64,000 bases of DNA from Sphaerolaimus hirsutus (GCA_964036195.1 OZ038452.1:21091785-21155784), one strand, 5' to 3'. Counted from the stretch's first letter, positions 45,664 to 57,334 are shown. Program-made: numbers and translations. Notes: generated from the letters alone by a model not told the origin.

Positions 45664-48600
45664 ATGCTGTCGCGCCGTTTCTGCCGCCTTCAACCAACCT
45701 TTGTGGCTCGCCGCTTTTGCTCAACATCCATCGCGACCGACTGCAGCAACAACCCCTCCACCTTGTCGGGCCGCTACGACGCGCTGGTGATCGGCGGTGG
45801 GCACAATGGTCTGGTGTGCGCCGCCTACCTGGCCAGGGCGGGCAAGTCCGTCGCCGTGTTGGAGAGGAGATATGTGCTCGGCGGCGCCGCTGTTACTGAG
45901 GAGATTGTGCCTGGTTGGTGGGTGCGTGGCGCTTTTGCTTCTCGCGCAGAGTTGGTAGGTGGATTGGTGAAAACGGGTTTGAGAAGTAAAATGGATTGGT
46001 TAGAAAGTTAAAAACCGAATATGATTGTAACTTAATAGCTAGGTCAACTTGTATCTTGGTCTTTACGTCTAAAATTGCATACCTTTGTAAACACCTTCCC
46101 GGACAAGTTCACCTACCATTATTTTATTTCACTTCGAATGCAATATCTCCGTTCATGGGTGTGTTATAAAGCTGAAACTTTGTATATATAAAGTTGTAAG
46201 ACCCCTCTACTCCCCAACAATGGGGGAGGTGCGGCGACTCACTACAGGGTGGGTCGCCCTATATGCAACATTTTTTTTGGCGTTTTTGGTGTCCCAATCA
46301 AGTTCACCACCCACTTGATTGGCTACACTACGAGAGACATATCTCCAGCTGTGATGGCGGTATGAAGCTGAAATTTGGGGGATGTCTTGCCAATTTTCTT
46401 GACCATTTTCTGAAAACAGCCCAAGTGTCCCAAAACAAGTTCATCACCCAACTGCATTAAAAAAATGTTGCAACAACATACCTAATATAAAACTAAATCG
46501 GGTTGGAACCCTATTTCAGCCAAAAAAATTTTTTTCAGTAGGGCACCCACCCTGTCCCATAAACGATAGACTGAAAATTTCACTTTAATCCAATTTTTTG
46601 TTTCACACTTAAAAAGTTGGTTTACAAAGTTCACTAGAGAATGGTCTAAGGTTCAAAGTTATGTAAACAACATAACCTCTAAAATGCTTCCATAAGGAAA
46701 TTTATTTGGGGTGAATGAAAAAGTGAAAATTTTGTCAAATTTTGTTCCTGCAATGATATCATTTTGACATCATAGAATTCACCCCAAGTAAATTTCCTTA
46801 TGGAGGCATTTTAGAGGTTATGTTGTTTACATAACTTTGAACCTTAGACCATTCTCTAGTGAACTTTGTAAACCAACTTTTTAAGTGTGAAACAAAAAAT
46901 TCATTTTAAGTAAAATTTTTGGTCTACCGTTTATGGGACAGGGTGGGTGCCCTACTGAAAATTTTTTTTTTGGCTGAACTATGGTTCCAACCCGATTCAG
47001 TTTCATATTAGGTATGTTGTTGCAACATTTTTTTTAATGCAGTTGGGTGATGAACTTGTTCTGGGACACTTGGGCTGTTTTTAGAAAATGGTCAACTTTA
47101 TATGCAGTGACCCATGCTTTAGTGGGTCGTCGGCAGCCGCCCCGGTGGTGTATTGTGAGGGGGGTTGTTGGCAAGACATCCCCCAAATTTCAGCTTTATA
47201 CCGCCATCACAGCTGGAGATATGGCTCTTGTAGTGTAGCCAATCAAGTGGGTGGTGAACTTGATTGGGACACCAAAAACGCCAAAAAAATTTTTGCACAT
47301 AGGGCGACCCACCCTGTAGTGAGTTGCCGCACCTCCCCTATTGTTGGGGAGTAGAGGGGTCTTACAACTTATTATATACAAAGTTTCAGCTTTATAACAC
47401 CCCCATGGATGGAGATATTGCATTCGGAGTGAAATAAAAAAATGGGTGGTGAACTTGTCCGGGAAGGTGTTTACTTATCTTCTTTTACCAGTTACTTCAC
47501 TTTAGCTTTTTAAATTTCATTTGCTCGAACGTTTTCAATATCTCCGGAGTTGACTCTTACCGTTTGAGAAAATGCCCCGCGTCAGGTTTCAGATTCTCGC
47601 GAGCGTCTTACCTGCTCAGTTTGTTCCGGCCGCGTATCATTGAAGAGCTAGAACTACAGGTGTCTTTTTTGAATTGACGTTCAGACTGATATGCATGCGA
47701 TGACTTTTATCTGCCACATTCAGAAACATGGACTGCGGTGGCATATCAAGAACCCCAGTTCATTCACGCCCATGCGCGGCGACAAGCGGTCGTTACTATT
47801 GGGCAGCGACATGCGACAGAATCAGGAACAAATAGCTCAGTTTTCTACAAAGGACGCGCAAATGTATCCGAAATATGAGGAGTTGATGGAGAGAATCACG
47901 GTGCACTTGGAGCAGCTGATGGACGTGCCGCCGCCCGACTTTGACGCGTCCAAGTGGAGCCTGGCGCAGCAGCTTTACTCGCTTTACAGTCTTGGTGAGC
48001 AGCAATTGAAAATCTGGATAAATTTTGTTGTCTTTCTGGTCTTTCAGTTTTAGCATTGAAAAAATCTGGGAGGTTTGTATCAGAAAATATAAGATTTTTT
48101 ATATTGATATTTTTCCACTAATATTAAATTATGTTTTCCTTTTCAGAGATCTTCTGATCTTTTTGAAAATATCAGAAAATATCTCATTTACCGTATTACC
48201 TCGAAATACCCCCAGGGGGTTTATTATTTCGCCAGCAAAATTTGAGGGGGGGATAATTCGAGGGGGGGGTTTATTCGAGGGGGGGGGGTCTATTATTTCG
48301 CCAGAAATTTTCGGAAATTCCCCATAGGCAGACGTATAAAAATCGAACAATTACGTAGATGTTATATGTGTTTATAGGTATATATAACTGTATATACACA
48401 TAAGCCCGTCCCTAACGTCACTTGATCATCACTTTTAACGTGTGTTATGCAGTGTACAGATCACAAACTGCGGTATTTGTCATGTACATTCTCTTTACAC
48501 TCAATTTTAGGGGGGGTATTTCGAGGGGGGGGGGTTTATTATTTCCTCAGCCGAATTTTAGGGGGGGGGGTATTTCGAGGGGGGGGGTTAATTCAAGGGG

Positions 48601-51600
48601 GGGGGATAATTCGAGGTAATACGGTATGTATATTTACGCATTTATATTTCTTCTGGTTTTTCTCAGGATTTTCTAGATTTCTGGATTTTATAATATTTTA
48701 CTTCTTAAAATATTTTCTGTGATTATATTTTATCATATTTTCTGAAAAATCGCACATTTTTCCAACGCTATCCGCAGTGCAGCCGCTGGGCGTGCGCGAC
48801 GGCCTGGAGCTGTACGAATTACTGACGGCGCCCATCTCCAAAGTGATGCGTAGGTGGTTCGAATCGGAGCCGCTGCGCGCCACGCTGGCCACCGACGCGG
48901 TGATCGGCTTCATGGCCGGGCCGCACAGCGCCGCCACCGGCTACGTCCTGCTGCACCACGTCATGGGCGGCGTGGGCGGCCAGCGCGGCGCATGGGCCTT
49001 CGCAGTTGGTGGTATGGGTGCGGTCAGCGATGCGTGCGCCAAAGCGGCCAAGCTCGCTGGCGCTGAGCTGTTTGTGAATGCTGTGGGTTGACACTGAGTT
49101 GTTGCTTTAATCAACAGATTGATCACTTACCGTATATCTTCGAATAAGTCTGGGTGGGGAAAATTAACCTCACCTCGAAAAACTCCCCCCTTCGAATAAC
49201 CCCACCTGAAAAACTCACCCTGGAAAAATTCTGTCTAATAAATAATACACCTGTGGTCTTATTCGAGGATTTACGGTAACTATATTTCTGGTGTACTCTT
49301 TACCTGCGCAGGAAGTAGAGTCAGTATTAACTGACAGCGAAAATCGTGCGCGCGGCGTGCGACTGCGCTCCGGCCAAGAGATTGAAGCTGGCATGGTATT
49401 TTCCAACAGTACACCAAAAGTGACTTTTGAGAGTCTGGTCGAGCAGGCACTGTTGCCGGCTCAATTCGTCAGCGATGTTGCTAACATAGACTACACATCG
49501 CCCGTGACTAAGATCAACGGTTCGTTTGTTTTACACTACTGTTCAATCGTGGGGCCAGTCCCGCACGCAGTAAAGTGCCTTGTCGAGTGTCACAATTTTT
49601 CAGATGCCCTGTCAAGTGTCAGGTTTGCACTTGCTTTTCGCATTTGAAACTTGCATAATTCATCTCCGATTTTTACTGTATTTCAACTTATCATTCAAAA
49701 ATCGTCCATAATGTATCTTCCTGACACTTTCAAATTGCCAGGTAAATTGCCAGGTAATCCTTGCCTGGCAGTTGTTACAGTGTGCAAGATTGACCCCATA
49801 TCGTACAGATTGACCCCATATCAATTGACCCCAGATTCACTTACATAATGCCACCCCTTGTTTTACACAGTGGCCTTGTCATCGCTTCCCAACTTCGAAT
49901 GTTCCCCCAACACTGGCAGCACGCCTCTGCCGCACCACCAGACCACTGTGCACTTGAACTGTGAGCACATGGATGTTGTGCAGGCCGCTTACATGGACGC
50001 TTGCGCTGGGCGGGTCTCGCGAAGGTCATTTTGAATGTCTGATTCAATGTTGGCCCACACACTGTTGACACATGTGTGTCAACTGGGGCCAGTGGCAGTG
50101 CACTATTCCGCATGTAAACCCATCCCGCATGTTGACCCGGAACACATTTAATTATACCTGGCATGTTGAAAATAGGTAATAAAACACATGACCTAGTTAT
50201 TTTGAAGGTGAAAATCTATAAGACGTATGAAAATGAGGGAATTTTGGTGAAAATTAGGGTAAAGTGGCTCAAAAGCGCTCCAGATAGCTATATAGCTAGG
50301 CAATTTGCGGGTGGGGGGGTGTTCAGGGGAATGTAGCCAAAAAAAATTTGCGCCAGGGATAGATAGATGGGCAATTTGGGGTGATGTTACCCACCCCCCC
50401 CTTTCTTACCCCTGCAGGCATAATGTGTCTATAATGGGTCTACATGCGGAATGGGCTTTGATGCGGAATGGGCCCTAGCCGGGGCGAGTTCCGCTAATTG
50501 ACAAGTGAGAAGTGAAGTGGCAAATGCTAAGTGAAATGACTTTTATATATGTATCACTTTTATATTGCTTCACTTTTTACCAATTTACTTGCAATTTCAT
50601 ATCACTTGCCATGTGACTGCGCTTTTGCCAATTTACTTCTCGCTTCTCAATTTGCGGAACTGGCACCTGGTCTGTGTCAACTCAGTATTCGGCTTCACGT
50701 GTCACGGCTTCATGCCTTCATGTTGAAAAATTAATATTACGGGAAATGTATTGGTAAATAGCTCTTCGCCACGTGATGCCGAATTCTGAGTTGACACAGA
50801 CCGGTTGACACACATGTGTCAACTAGTGTGTGGGCCGCCATTAGTGTAATAAACATCATTTTTATCCATCATCTGTACTAGGGGTGGCCGAGGGATCTTT
50901 CTAAGGTTAAAAAACACATTCTTTTTCCAAAAAAATTTTTTCCATGCCTAATCTGTACACAGGCCCGTTATCGAGATGACCATTCCGAGCAGCGTGGACA
51001 ACACCCTGTGCGCGTCGGGCAGTCACGTTGCATTACTTTTTACACAGTATACACCTTTCAGTCCCGTTGATCACGTCGAATGGGGTGATAATGCGACTGA
51101 GTCATATGCAAAAAGAGGTGGCTTTCATATTTCATGTATTGTGTTTCGTTATTGCTGTGAAATTTACGTTACAGTCGTTTTCGTGCGCAGTGTTCTCTCA
51201 AATCGATGAATATTGCCCTGGCTTCGAGAAGAGCGTGGTTGGCTATGAAGTTTTGTCGCCGCCGGCACTAGAACAGATATTTGGATTGACCGGTGGAGTG
51301 AGTTAGGGCAGGCGTGGTATGCATACTGTATCGTTTTGTTTATATGCTCCACCTCTTTAGAACATTTTCCATGGATCGATGTCAATGGATCAATTGTTTT
51401 GGAGTCGACCTGTGCGCGGTTTTGCCAATTATCGAACCCCCATTCCTGGTTTGTACTTATGCGGCAGCGGTGCTCATCCTGGTTTGTGGGATTTTGGGGG
51501 TCGCAGTGAGGTTTTTTCAAAAAAAATTTTGAGGAAGTTTATGCCGCACCACTATTTTGTTAAGATGAAACCTCGTTTTGAGTTTGGATTGCGCCATGTT

Positions 51601-51996
51601 GCCGGTACAGACAGCGCTAGCGCTCGGTGACGCTTGTCATTCGTCAAAAATATGTAAGAATTGTAAAAGATTAGTAAAAAGTGCAAGATGTGCAAAGTGT
51701 AGAAGATTTGCAAAAAGTGCCATGCGACGCGATGCAATGTTCACTTTGCGTTTATCACTAGTAAAATTGTTTCACTCCTGCGGCCATGTTTTAACCAAAC
51801 ATGCCTGGAGACACCTATGGTGTCAAAAACAATTTTTTACGAAACGGAAAAAAAATTCAGCGGCCGGAAAACGGAAAAAATTTGTTTTGGGAAACGGAAA
51901 ACGGAAATTTGAGACGCTAGAGACACCCATTCTCCAGGTGGCGGTGTGACCGGTTCCCCTGGGCGCTTAGCTGCGATGGCTGCCCTGGCTTCATGA
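45664..51996 (+). CDS. PYROXD2: Pyridine nucleotide-disulfide oxidoreductase domain protein 2 (PYROXD2-like), 567 aa, ten exons
   Basis: Exons are 45664-45913, 47586-47659, 47724-47994, 48778-49082, 49312-49519, 49871-50024, 50963-51117, 51191-51297, 51361-51481 and 51938-51996. They join in frame to 1704 bp ending in TGA, close to the roughly 580 aa typical of the family. The N-terminus (MLSRRFCRLQPTFVARRF) is Arg-rich with no acidic residue, like a mitochondrial presequence. YDALVIGGGHNGLVCAAYLA is the FAD-binding Rossmann motif (GxGxxG type). Other family-like segments are TEEIVPGFRFSRASYLLSL, FESEPLRATLATDAVIGFM, GYVLLHHVMGG, RRPVIEMTIPSS and GLYLCGSGAHPGGGV. The related vertebrate protein is a mitochondrial flavoprotein whose substrate is unsettled. 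The exon 4 donor (GCT|GTGGGT) is the least certain junction. The gene looks intact and presumably functional. Confidence 0.93.
46087..47474. mobile_element. 1.4 kb near-perfect palindrome in PYROXD2 intron 1
   Basis: GTAAACACCTTCCCGGACAA at the left is matched by TTGTCCGGGAAGGTGTTTAC at the right. The arms are about 650-700 bp with a short loop near 46755. The right arm carries about 80 bp of extra sequence (about 47096-47177, including TTTAGTGGGTCGTCGGCAGC) that the left arm lacks. No transposase ORF. This fills most of the 1672 bp intron. Confidence 0.9.
48190..48627. repeat. C/G-tract MITE in PYROXD2 intron 3
   Basis: ACCGTATTACCTCGAAATAC and ATTCGAGGTAATACGGT bound several runs of 7-13 G on the sense strand. 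The interior contains ATTTGTCATGTACATTCTCT, shared with 8355 and 19245. Confidence 0.85.
49129..49278. repeat. Short C/G-tract MITE in PYROXD2 intron 4
   Basis: ACCGTATATCTTCGAATAAG and CTTATTCGAGGATTTACGGT bound 150 bp with C-runs; it fills most of the 229 bp intron. Confidence 0.85.
50052..50836. repeat. Nested MITEs in PYROXD2 intron 6
   Basis: The outer element has GGCCCACACACTGTTGACAC and GTGTCAACTAGTGTGTGGGC ends. Inside lie a CATTCCGCA/TGCGGAATG-type element, an introner-family copy (50479-50670) and a GAGTTGACACAG inverted pair. Order and incomplete arms suggest serial insertion. Confidence 0.75.
50479..50670 (-). mobile_element. Introner-family copy in antisense orientation inside an intron
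   Basis: Minus-strand tips are CCAG|GTGCCAGTTCCGCAAA and GCGGAACTCGCCCCGG. It matches the 21290-21524 family. Relative to PYROXD2 the GT end points the wrong way, and the element lies inside a larger intron, so it does not define splice sites here. Confidence 0.78.
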
Positions 51997-52395
51997 CTCG
52001 CTGATTCTACATGGTAGGAGTGCCTCATAGCTGACTAAGCCGCTCACTGGTTGGGTTACTTTTTTTTCTAATTTGTGTGTGTTTGTCTAGCTATTCTCTA
52101 TTGCTTTATTGTAGGGTGGGTTTGTTTATTTTAACAATATTTTTATAGATCATTTTATCACGTTTTACGTCAGTATTTTATTTATATTTGAAATCATTGT
52201 CTCATATTTATTACATTTTTATACATTTTAGCAGTGGTTCGTGGGACCATTTGTGATTCTATTATCCAATTATTCAATACAAAATTACCCAAGACAGTTT
52301 CACCCAAATACGATTGATTTTCCATTTAAACACATTGTTTACACACACACACACATTTCATTTACATAAATACGATGGTGGCACGCACAGTTCAT

Positions 52396-55300
52396 TCATT
52401 TCGCCGCCTTTTCAATGCTTTGCGGATTCTTCTGCAGCGCCTCCAAGTTCTTAACCAATTTACCCAGCGTAGGGTTCAGATAGGAGCTGCCCTTGTACGC
52501 TGCGAGCGTGTTGGCAGCGCGGCCGGGCGACCCGGCCTCGGTGAGCTCGGCGGACGCGAGAACGTTGCGCCATTCCGCCAGCACGGACTTGAGGCGGTCG
52601 GGCACCATCTTGGGGTCGGACCACTCGGCCGGGTCGGGGTGCCTGCCCAGCTCGTTCAAGTAGACTTGCTGCGCGTGTTGAGGGATCGTTACTTCCTCTG
52701 GGCAAAAATGTAATAGAGGGGGTAAAGCCTGAATAAGTGTATGTTAGCTACGACATATTTAAGCAATGCGCTAGTTGATAACGACACCAAATGTCAACTA
52801 AATGTCAATTCAAAACTTGCTGACGAGTAACACTACCCATCATTGTAGACACATGTAGGGTTGGAAAAAAAACGTTTTTTTTTAACTCGATGTTTTTTTA
52901 ATAAAAAAACGTTTTTTAAAAATAAAAAACGTTTAAAAAAAACATCGGCCAACCCTAGACACATGCCGGCCTTGTATGCGGCCCTGAAGATAGCGCAATA
53001 TAATAATGATTATATTTTTCCAACACTACAGCTTCATTTGCGACACGATTCAACACTTTTGCATTTGAACGTAGTTCGTTTGCTCGTCAGAGCTTTGAAT
53101 TGGGATCAAAACCAGTTGACATTTGGTTTCGTTGTCAACTAGTGTGTGTAACCGCACCCATTTCGCTAGTAAATAAGTGCACGTCTATGTTTAGTCATTT
53201 AGGATTATTGCTTCTGTAGAACGTAATTATGGCTAAGTACCCGCTTTCACATTATGCTTTTGTTTGGTGGTTCCGCATATCTCTTGATCGCTTTTATTTA
53301 CCATCTCATTTTCATTGACGTACAAGCAGGGCGAAGCTGGCCACTTTGACAGATTCCTGGTAATCAGCGCCGGCTGGTGCAATTATCTTCCTGCTCGCAG
53401 TTTTCAACGCTCTGTACAGCATTTCTCTGCGAAGGTAAATTACCTACGCAACTGTCACTCGTCTCAGTTTTGCACGCGGGCACACCTGAAAGTGTTGCCC
53501 TTGTCGTCCAGCTCGCCGACCATGAGCTTGTGCGCGACCATCATGGACGCGTCCCACATGTCGCCGCGCGGCAGCAGTACCGCCTGCTCGGCCATGTGCT
53601 TGCGCAGCTCCATCTCCGGCGGCCACTTCCAGCTTTTGTCCGACTGCGTTCGCGTTTTCAGTGTACTCTAGTGACTTTACACCTTGCACGCGCGGTCCAT
53701 TTTTATTGGCGCGCATCCAACAGGAGACATAAATCAGTGCGAGTGCAGACGCAGAGTATCGCCCTCACTCCAGTTCCCTTCAGATCGCACTTCACAACTT
53801 GTTCAGTATACTCGGCGGACCGCAAAGAATGCGCAGAATCCTACCATAATTTTATGAATAAAATTTTGTGATAATTTTCGTAATTAATTATTCCATAGTA
53901 AAAACGAAATATTATCATGAAAAAACTGTAAATTTTTGGTTCGTTATTCTGATGGGTTATGGTAGGTTTCCATAGTAAGTGTGATGTCCGCCGGTTATAC
54001 CTACACCCCACTTCAAAAGTTCGTGCGCGACGATTTTTTTGCCTTTTTAAAATCGCGATTCATGATGACTACATGCTGGGAGGCTGAGATTGGTGTCAAA
54101 AGATAGCCCAGACATTTGTCTACCAACGTCTAAATTCTCAGCCCCATAGCTGTATCATGCCCCAGTTGAAAGCCCCTCAAAGAAATAGTGTGCGGACAAA
54201 AGTTCATGCGCCAGGAACAAAAGTTCACTTCCTGGGCGTGGTTGTTGATGGCCATAGCGACTCAGCCACATGTGCCACCGTCAAGCCGAGCCAGTTTTTG
54301 AAGGAGCATGTACAGATCGAAATATTGTTGTAGGGGACAAGGATCCTACCCCAAAGTCCAATGCCATGGGTGTAAATCAGAGATACAACCAAAACGCAAA
54401 AATATCGTACTTTTTTCATCGCAGTAAAAACTGATAAAATTGCTTGCGAGTCAGTTCACAGGACCTCTCTTCAGATGTGCCACTTCAGGGAGCATGTGGA
54501 ATTCACTACGGACTGGCCTGAAACTGACTGGAACATGTATTTTTCCTGTGTTGAAAAAAGTACGATATTTTTGCGTTTTGGTTGTATCTCTGATTTACAC
54601 CCATGGCATTGGACTTTGGGGTAGGATCCTTGTCCCCTACAACAATATTTTGATCTGTACATGCTCCTTCAAAAACTGGCTCGGCTTGATGGTGGCACAT
54701 GTGGCTGAGTCGCTATGGCCATCAACAACCACTCCCAGGAAGTGAACTTTTGTTCCTGGCGCATGAACTTTTGTCCGCACACTATTTCTTTGAGGGGCTT
54801 TCAACTGGGGCATGATACAGCTATGGGACTGAGAATTTAGACGTTGGTAGACAAATGTCTGGGCTATCTTTTGACACCAATTTCAGCCTCCTAGCATGTA
54901 GTCATCATGAATCGCGATTTTAAAAAGGCAAAAAAATCGTCGCGCACGAACTTTTGAAGTGGGGTGTATGTGATGTTTTGTTTCGTGTATGTAAATACAA
55001 GCTCACCGCCGCTTTGGTGAACAGTTGCTCGCTGCCGCTAATGTCCTTTGCGAAGATGACCGGCGTGATGGACACGCCCACTGGGGAGGGGCTGGGGTCT
55101 TGATCGCTGGCCGCCGGCGCGAATTTCAGACATATCGGTTGGTTGGCTCGGCCGTCTTGTAGACTCATTGCTGGAATTTGTAGGTTGATCACATAATTCT
55201 GGAGTGACAGAAAAGTAGTCTTTGCGTGTCTACTTTGGACATAACTATAATGGCCAGCCATGCCTATTGTGGAGATAAAATGGCTGGCCATGTGGGGCTG

Positions 55301-57114
55301 CATCATAAGTGTTATGGTTTGGTGACAGAATTTACTGCACCATATTAACGGTACTGAACTCTGCTGAAAAATTACACGCTGAATAGTTTTGCATTTGAGT
55401 GGTTTTATTCTAAATCGTAAATATGGTTTTTTTGTGTAGCGCCAAAAACTACTTCCCAAAACTCACTTCCATGCTCCTTATTAGCCTGATTCCACTCGTC
55501 GACGCACTGAGCAATGCGTTTGCGCAAACTTTCGCGCACTCTGGCTGCGGACAGGCGACCGTTTTGCAGATTGTCAGCCCAGGCCTTGGGCGGGCTCTTC
55601 ATGCCGATGTTGCAGAAGGGCAACTTGTGCGGCTCGAATTCTGCGTGCGTCATTAATTTACAATTTTATGGCGGTTCACACACTAGTTGACACATTTGTG
55701 TCAACTGGACTGTGTCAACTCCGATTTCGGCTTCACGTGTCGCGCAGAGATCTCCAGATGCACTTGCCGTAACTTTTTTCTCCACACATTGCTCCATGTG
55801 TATTTCGAGGTAGCTCTGCGACACGTGAAGCCGAAATGTGAGTTGACACAGGCTAGTTGACACAGAGTGTCAACTAGTGTGCGGGCCTCCTCTCAAACAT
55901 CACGTAGTTGCGTTTGTCAGTTAGATGTTAAAAAAGACGCAAAGTGCCATTTTCGGAACTACCTAGGTAATGGCTTTCTGTGAACGCGACGGATAACTTT
56001 AACATGATATTCGCTCCGCTCAAGTCATCTGAAGTTTGACTAAGTTTCTTATGTTACCTAGTCTCGCCCCCGGCGGGTCCGCCAGCGGCAGATGCATGTC
56101 GAAGTCGGTGTTTGGGAAGGCGCCGCTGCCGCGATAGCTCCTACTGATCATGCCCATCTGCTGCGAGTAAGTGTCGTCCTTGCCGATTGCGTTGCCCAGT
56201 AGGAAGTTGATCGGCCCGTTTATCTGTTCACGGGTTTATTTCATGTTTTTGGTTTAAACAGCGGCAGGGACGTACATAGCCAGGATTTTTGAGCGGGGGC
56301 GGATTGTATACGGAGCTCGGCGAAGGGGGGGGGGCGCCCCCCCCCCCCTAAAATTTGACCCCTCTGGTAAAGGAACGGCGCCTTGGCGCCAGCGCCATTC
56401 GTAGGCGCGACGCCATGGCGCCATTGGCGTTGGCATTGGCGCCAAATAGTGCTGTACATGTATGTATTCTACATACATCTAATTACAGCGACGGAGCACA
56501 TTTTGAGTGCTTTTTTGGTCATTTTTTTGGGCCTCCCCCCGCCCCCCCCCCCTGGCTACGTCCTTGAACTCGGGTAATCGTAAATATCTCCATAAATTTT
56601 TACCCATCAGCACGTTTGTCAGACTGCTATCTATCGATTGTTTTTTCGCAGCTTTATTATCATTTTCAATGCTTCATACCATTTTCTTATTTTCATCCAT
56701 TTGGGGCCTCGCCTATTTGTATTCAACTTGTTTACCTTTTGAACATGTTTGAGAAGCCAACAGGGGGCTAGCCCAAACAATGACCCCTATGGGTCCCCAC
56801 TAGGTGTTGACAACACGAGTTTGCGTGCGCTCACTTTGCGCGTTCACTAAATGTGCGTGACAAATTTTTAGTTGACATTTGGGCTTTTTAGTACCCGGCG
56901 TGCGCCTTTTAAATTGTGTCACCAAGTGCGAATCTAATATAACATATAACTGATAATGATCGTATTATTATCGAAGCTGCCCATTCACCTGTTCCTTTAA
57001 CATTTGCCGCTCTCTGCGCTTAGGATCGCTCAAGCGACTGTCGCAAACTGTGCGCACCGCTTGCACTAGTTGTTCGTTCGCCGCCGCCGCTGCAGGATCG
57101 TCACGCTTGCCCAT
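52396..57114 (-). CDS. Uncharacterised protein, 396 aa, seven exons
   Basis: Exons on the minus strand are 56989-57114, 56058-56223, 55467-55640, 55007-55170, 53486-53643, 53324-53426 and 52396-52695. Phases 0, 1, 1, 0, 2 and 0 agree at every junction and give 1191 bp ending in TGA. The start MGKRDDPAAAAANEQ has no signal peptide, and I see no membrane segment. Recognisable stretches are INGPINFLLGNAIGKDD, FCNIGMKSPPKAWADNLQNG, KSWKWPPEMELRKHMAEQAV and LNELGRHPDPAEWSDPK. I do not recognise the family. The last acceptor is placed at CCCAGAG|GAAGTA to fit phase 0; the alternative CCCAG two bases upstream would not fit. Several introns are filled by hairpin MITEs, while one is only 59 bp. It is convergent with PYROXD2, about 400 bp away. 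Confidence 0.72.
52768..53150. repeat. GTTGACA-type MITE carrying a nested hAT-like MITE
   Basis: Outer ends GCGCTAGTTGATAACGACAC and TCGTTGTCAACTAGTGTGTG. Inside, a 102 bp element (52856-52957) has TAGGGTTGG/CCAACCCTA ends, an A/T and CGTTTTTT-rich body, and an 8 bp target duplication GACACATG (52848-52855 and 52958-52965). It lies in an intron of the uncharacterised gene. Confidence 0.85.
53812..53999. repeat. TATACTCGGCGGAC-type MITE
   Basis: GTATACTCGGCGGACCGCAA at the left and ATGTCCGCCGGTTATAC at the right, with ATCCTACCATAATTTTATGA and ATGGGTTATGGTAGGTTTCC as diverged arms. A relative of the 25307 element adjoins it at about 53661-53818. Confidence 0.7.
54002..54968. mobile_element. 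0.97 kb near-perfect palindrome in intron of the uncharacterised gene
   Basis: TACACCCCACTTCAAAAGTT is matched by AACTTTTGAAGTGGGGTGTA. The arms are about 420 bp (54002-54425 and 54545-54968) with a loop near 54430-54540. Small ORFs occur in mirrored pairs and are artefacts of the palindrome. Confidence 0.9.
55671..55887. repeat. GTTGACA-type hairpin MITE
   Basis: GTTCACACACTAGTTGACAC and GTGTCAACTAGTGTGCGGGC ends, inner arms ATTTCGGCTTCACGTGTCGC and complement. In an intron of the uncharacterised gene. Confidence 0.8.
56258..56570. repeat. ACGTA-GCCAGG element with C/G runs and GGCGC words
   Basis: CAGGGACGTACATAGCCAGG at the left and CCTGGCTACGTCCTTG at the right form inverted ends. Inside are G/C homopolymers and a short GGCGCCA-rich stretch (56375-56450). 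From 56571 to 56988 there is no gene. Confidence 0.7.
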
Positions 57115-57140
57115 TTGCGACTAATTTTGGGTATTTATAA

Positions 57141-57334
57141 CTGGTGTCACTCCCGGACCCTGCAAAGTGCTCTGTAAAATGTCAAATGTCATGCAATGTG
57201 TCAAATGTCATGTAAAATGTCCTGTAAAAAGGCAAACTAGTTTGACATTACACGGCATTTCAATTGACTTTTGACACTTTGCATGACAGTTGACATTTTA
57301 CGAGGCATTTTACAGGGTCTGCGAGTGCCCCCTG
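57141..57334 (+). mobile_element. Introner-family copy outside a coding region (194 bp)
   Basis: CTG|GTGTCACTCCCGGACC at the left and CTGCGAGTGCCCC|CTG at the right, with interior ATGTCATGCAATGTGTCAAA and AAATGTCCTGTAAAA. CTG stands at both flanks, consistent with a 3 bp target duplication. It lies 27 bp upstream of the start codon of the 52396-57114 gene in the opposite orientation, so it may sit in the 5' UTR or promoter. Confidence 0.82.

Noticed and set aside
49549..49790. Possible introner copy in PYROXD2 intron 5
   Set aside because: GGGGCCAGTCCCGCACGCAG resembles one tip, but the other tip is too degenerate and the splice sites lie elsewhere.
54225..54745. Paired identical ORFs on both arms near 54225 and 54440
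   Set aside because: They are mirror images from the palindrome at 54002-54968.
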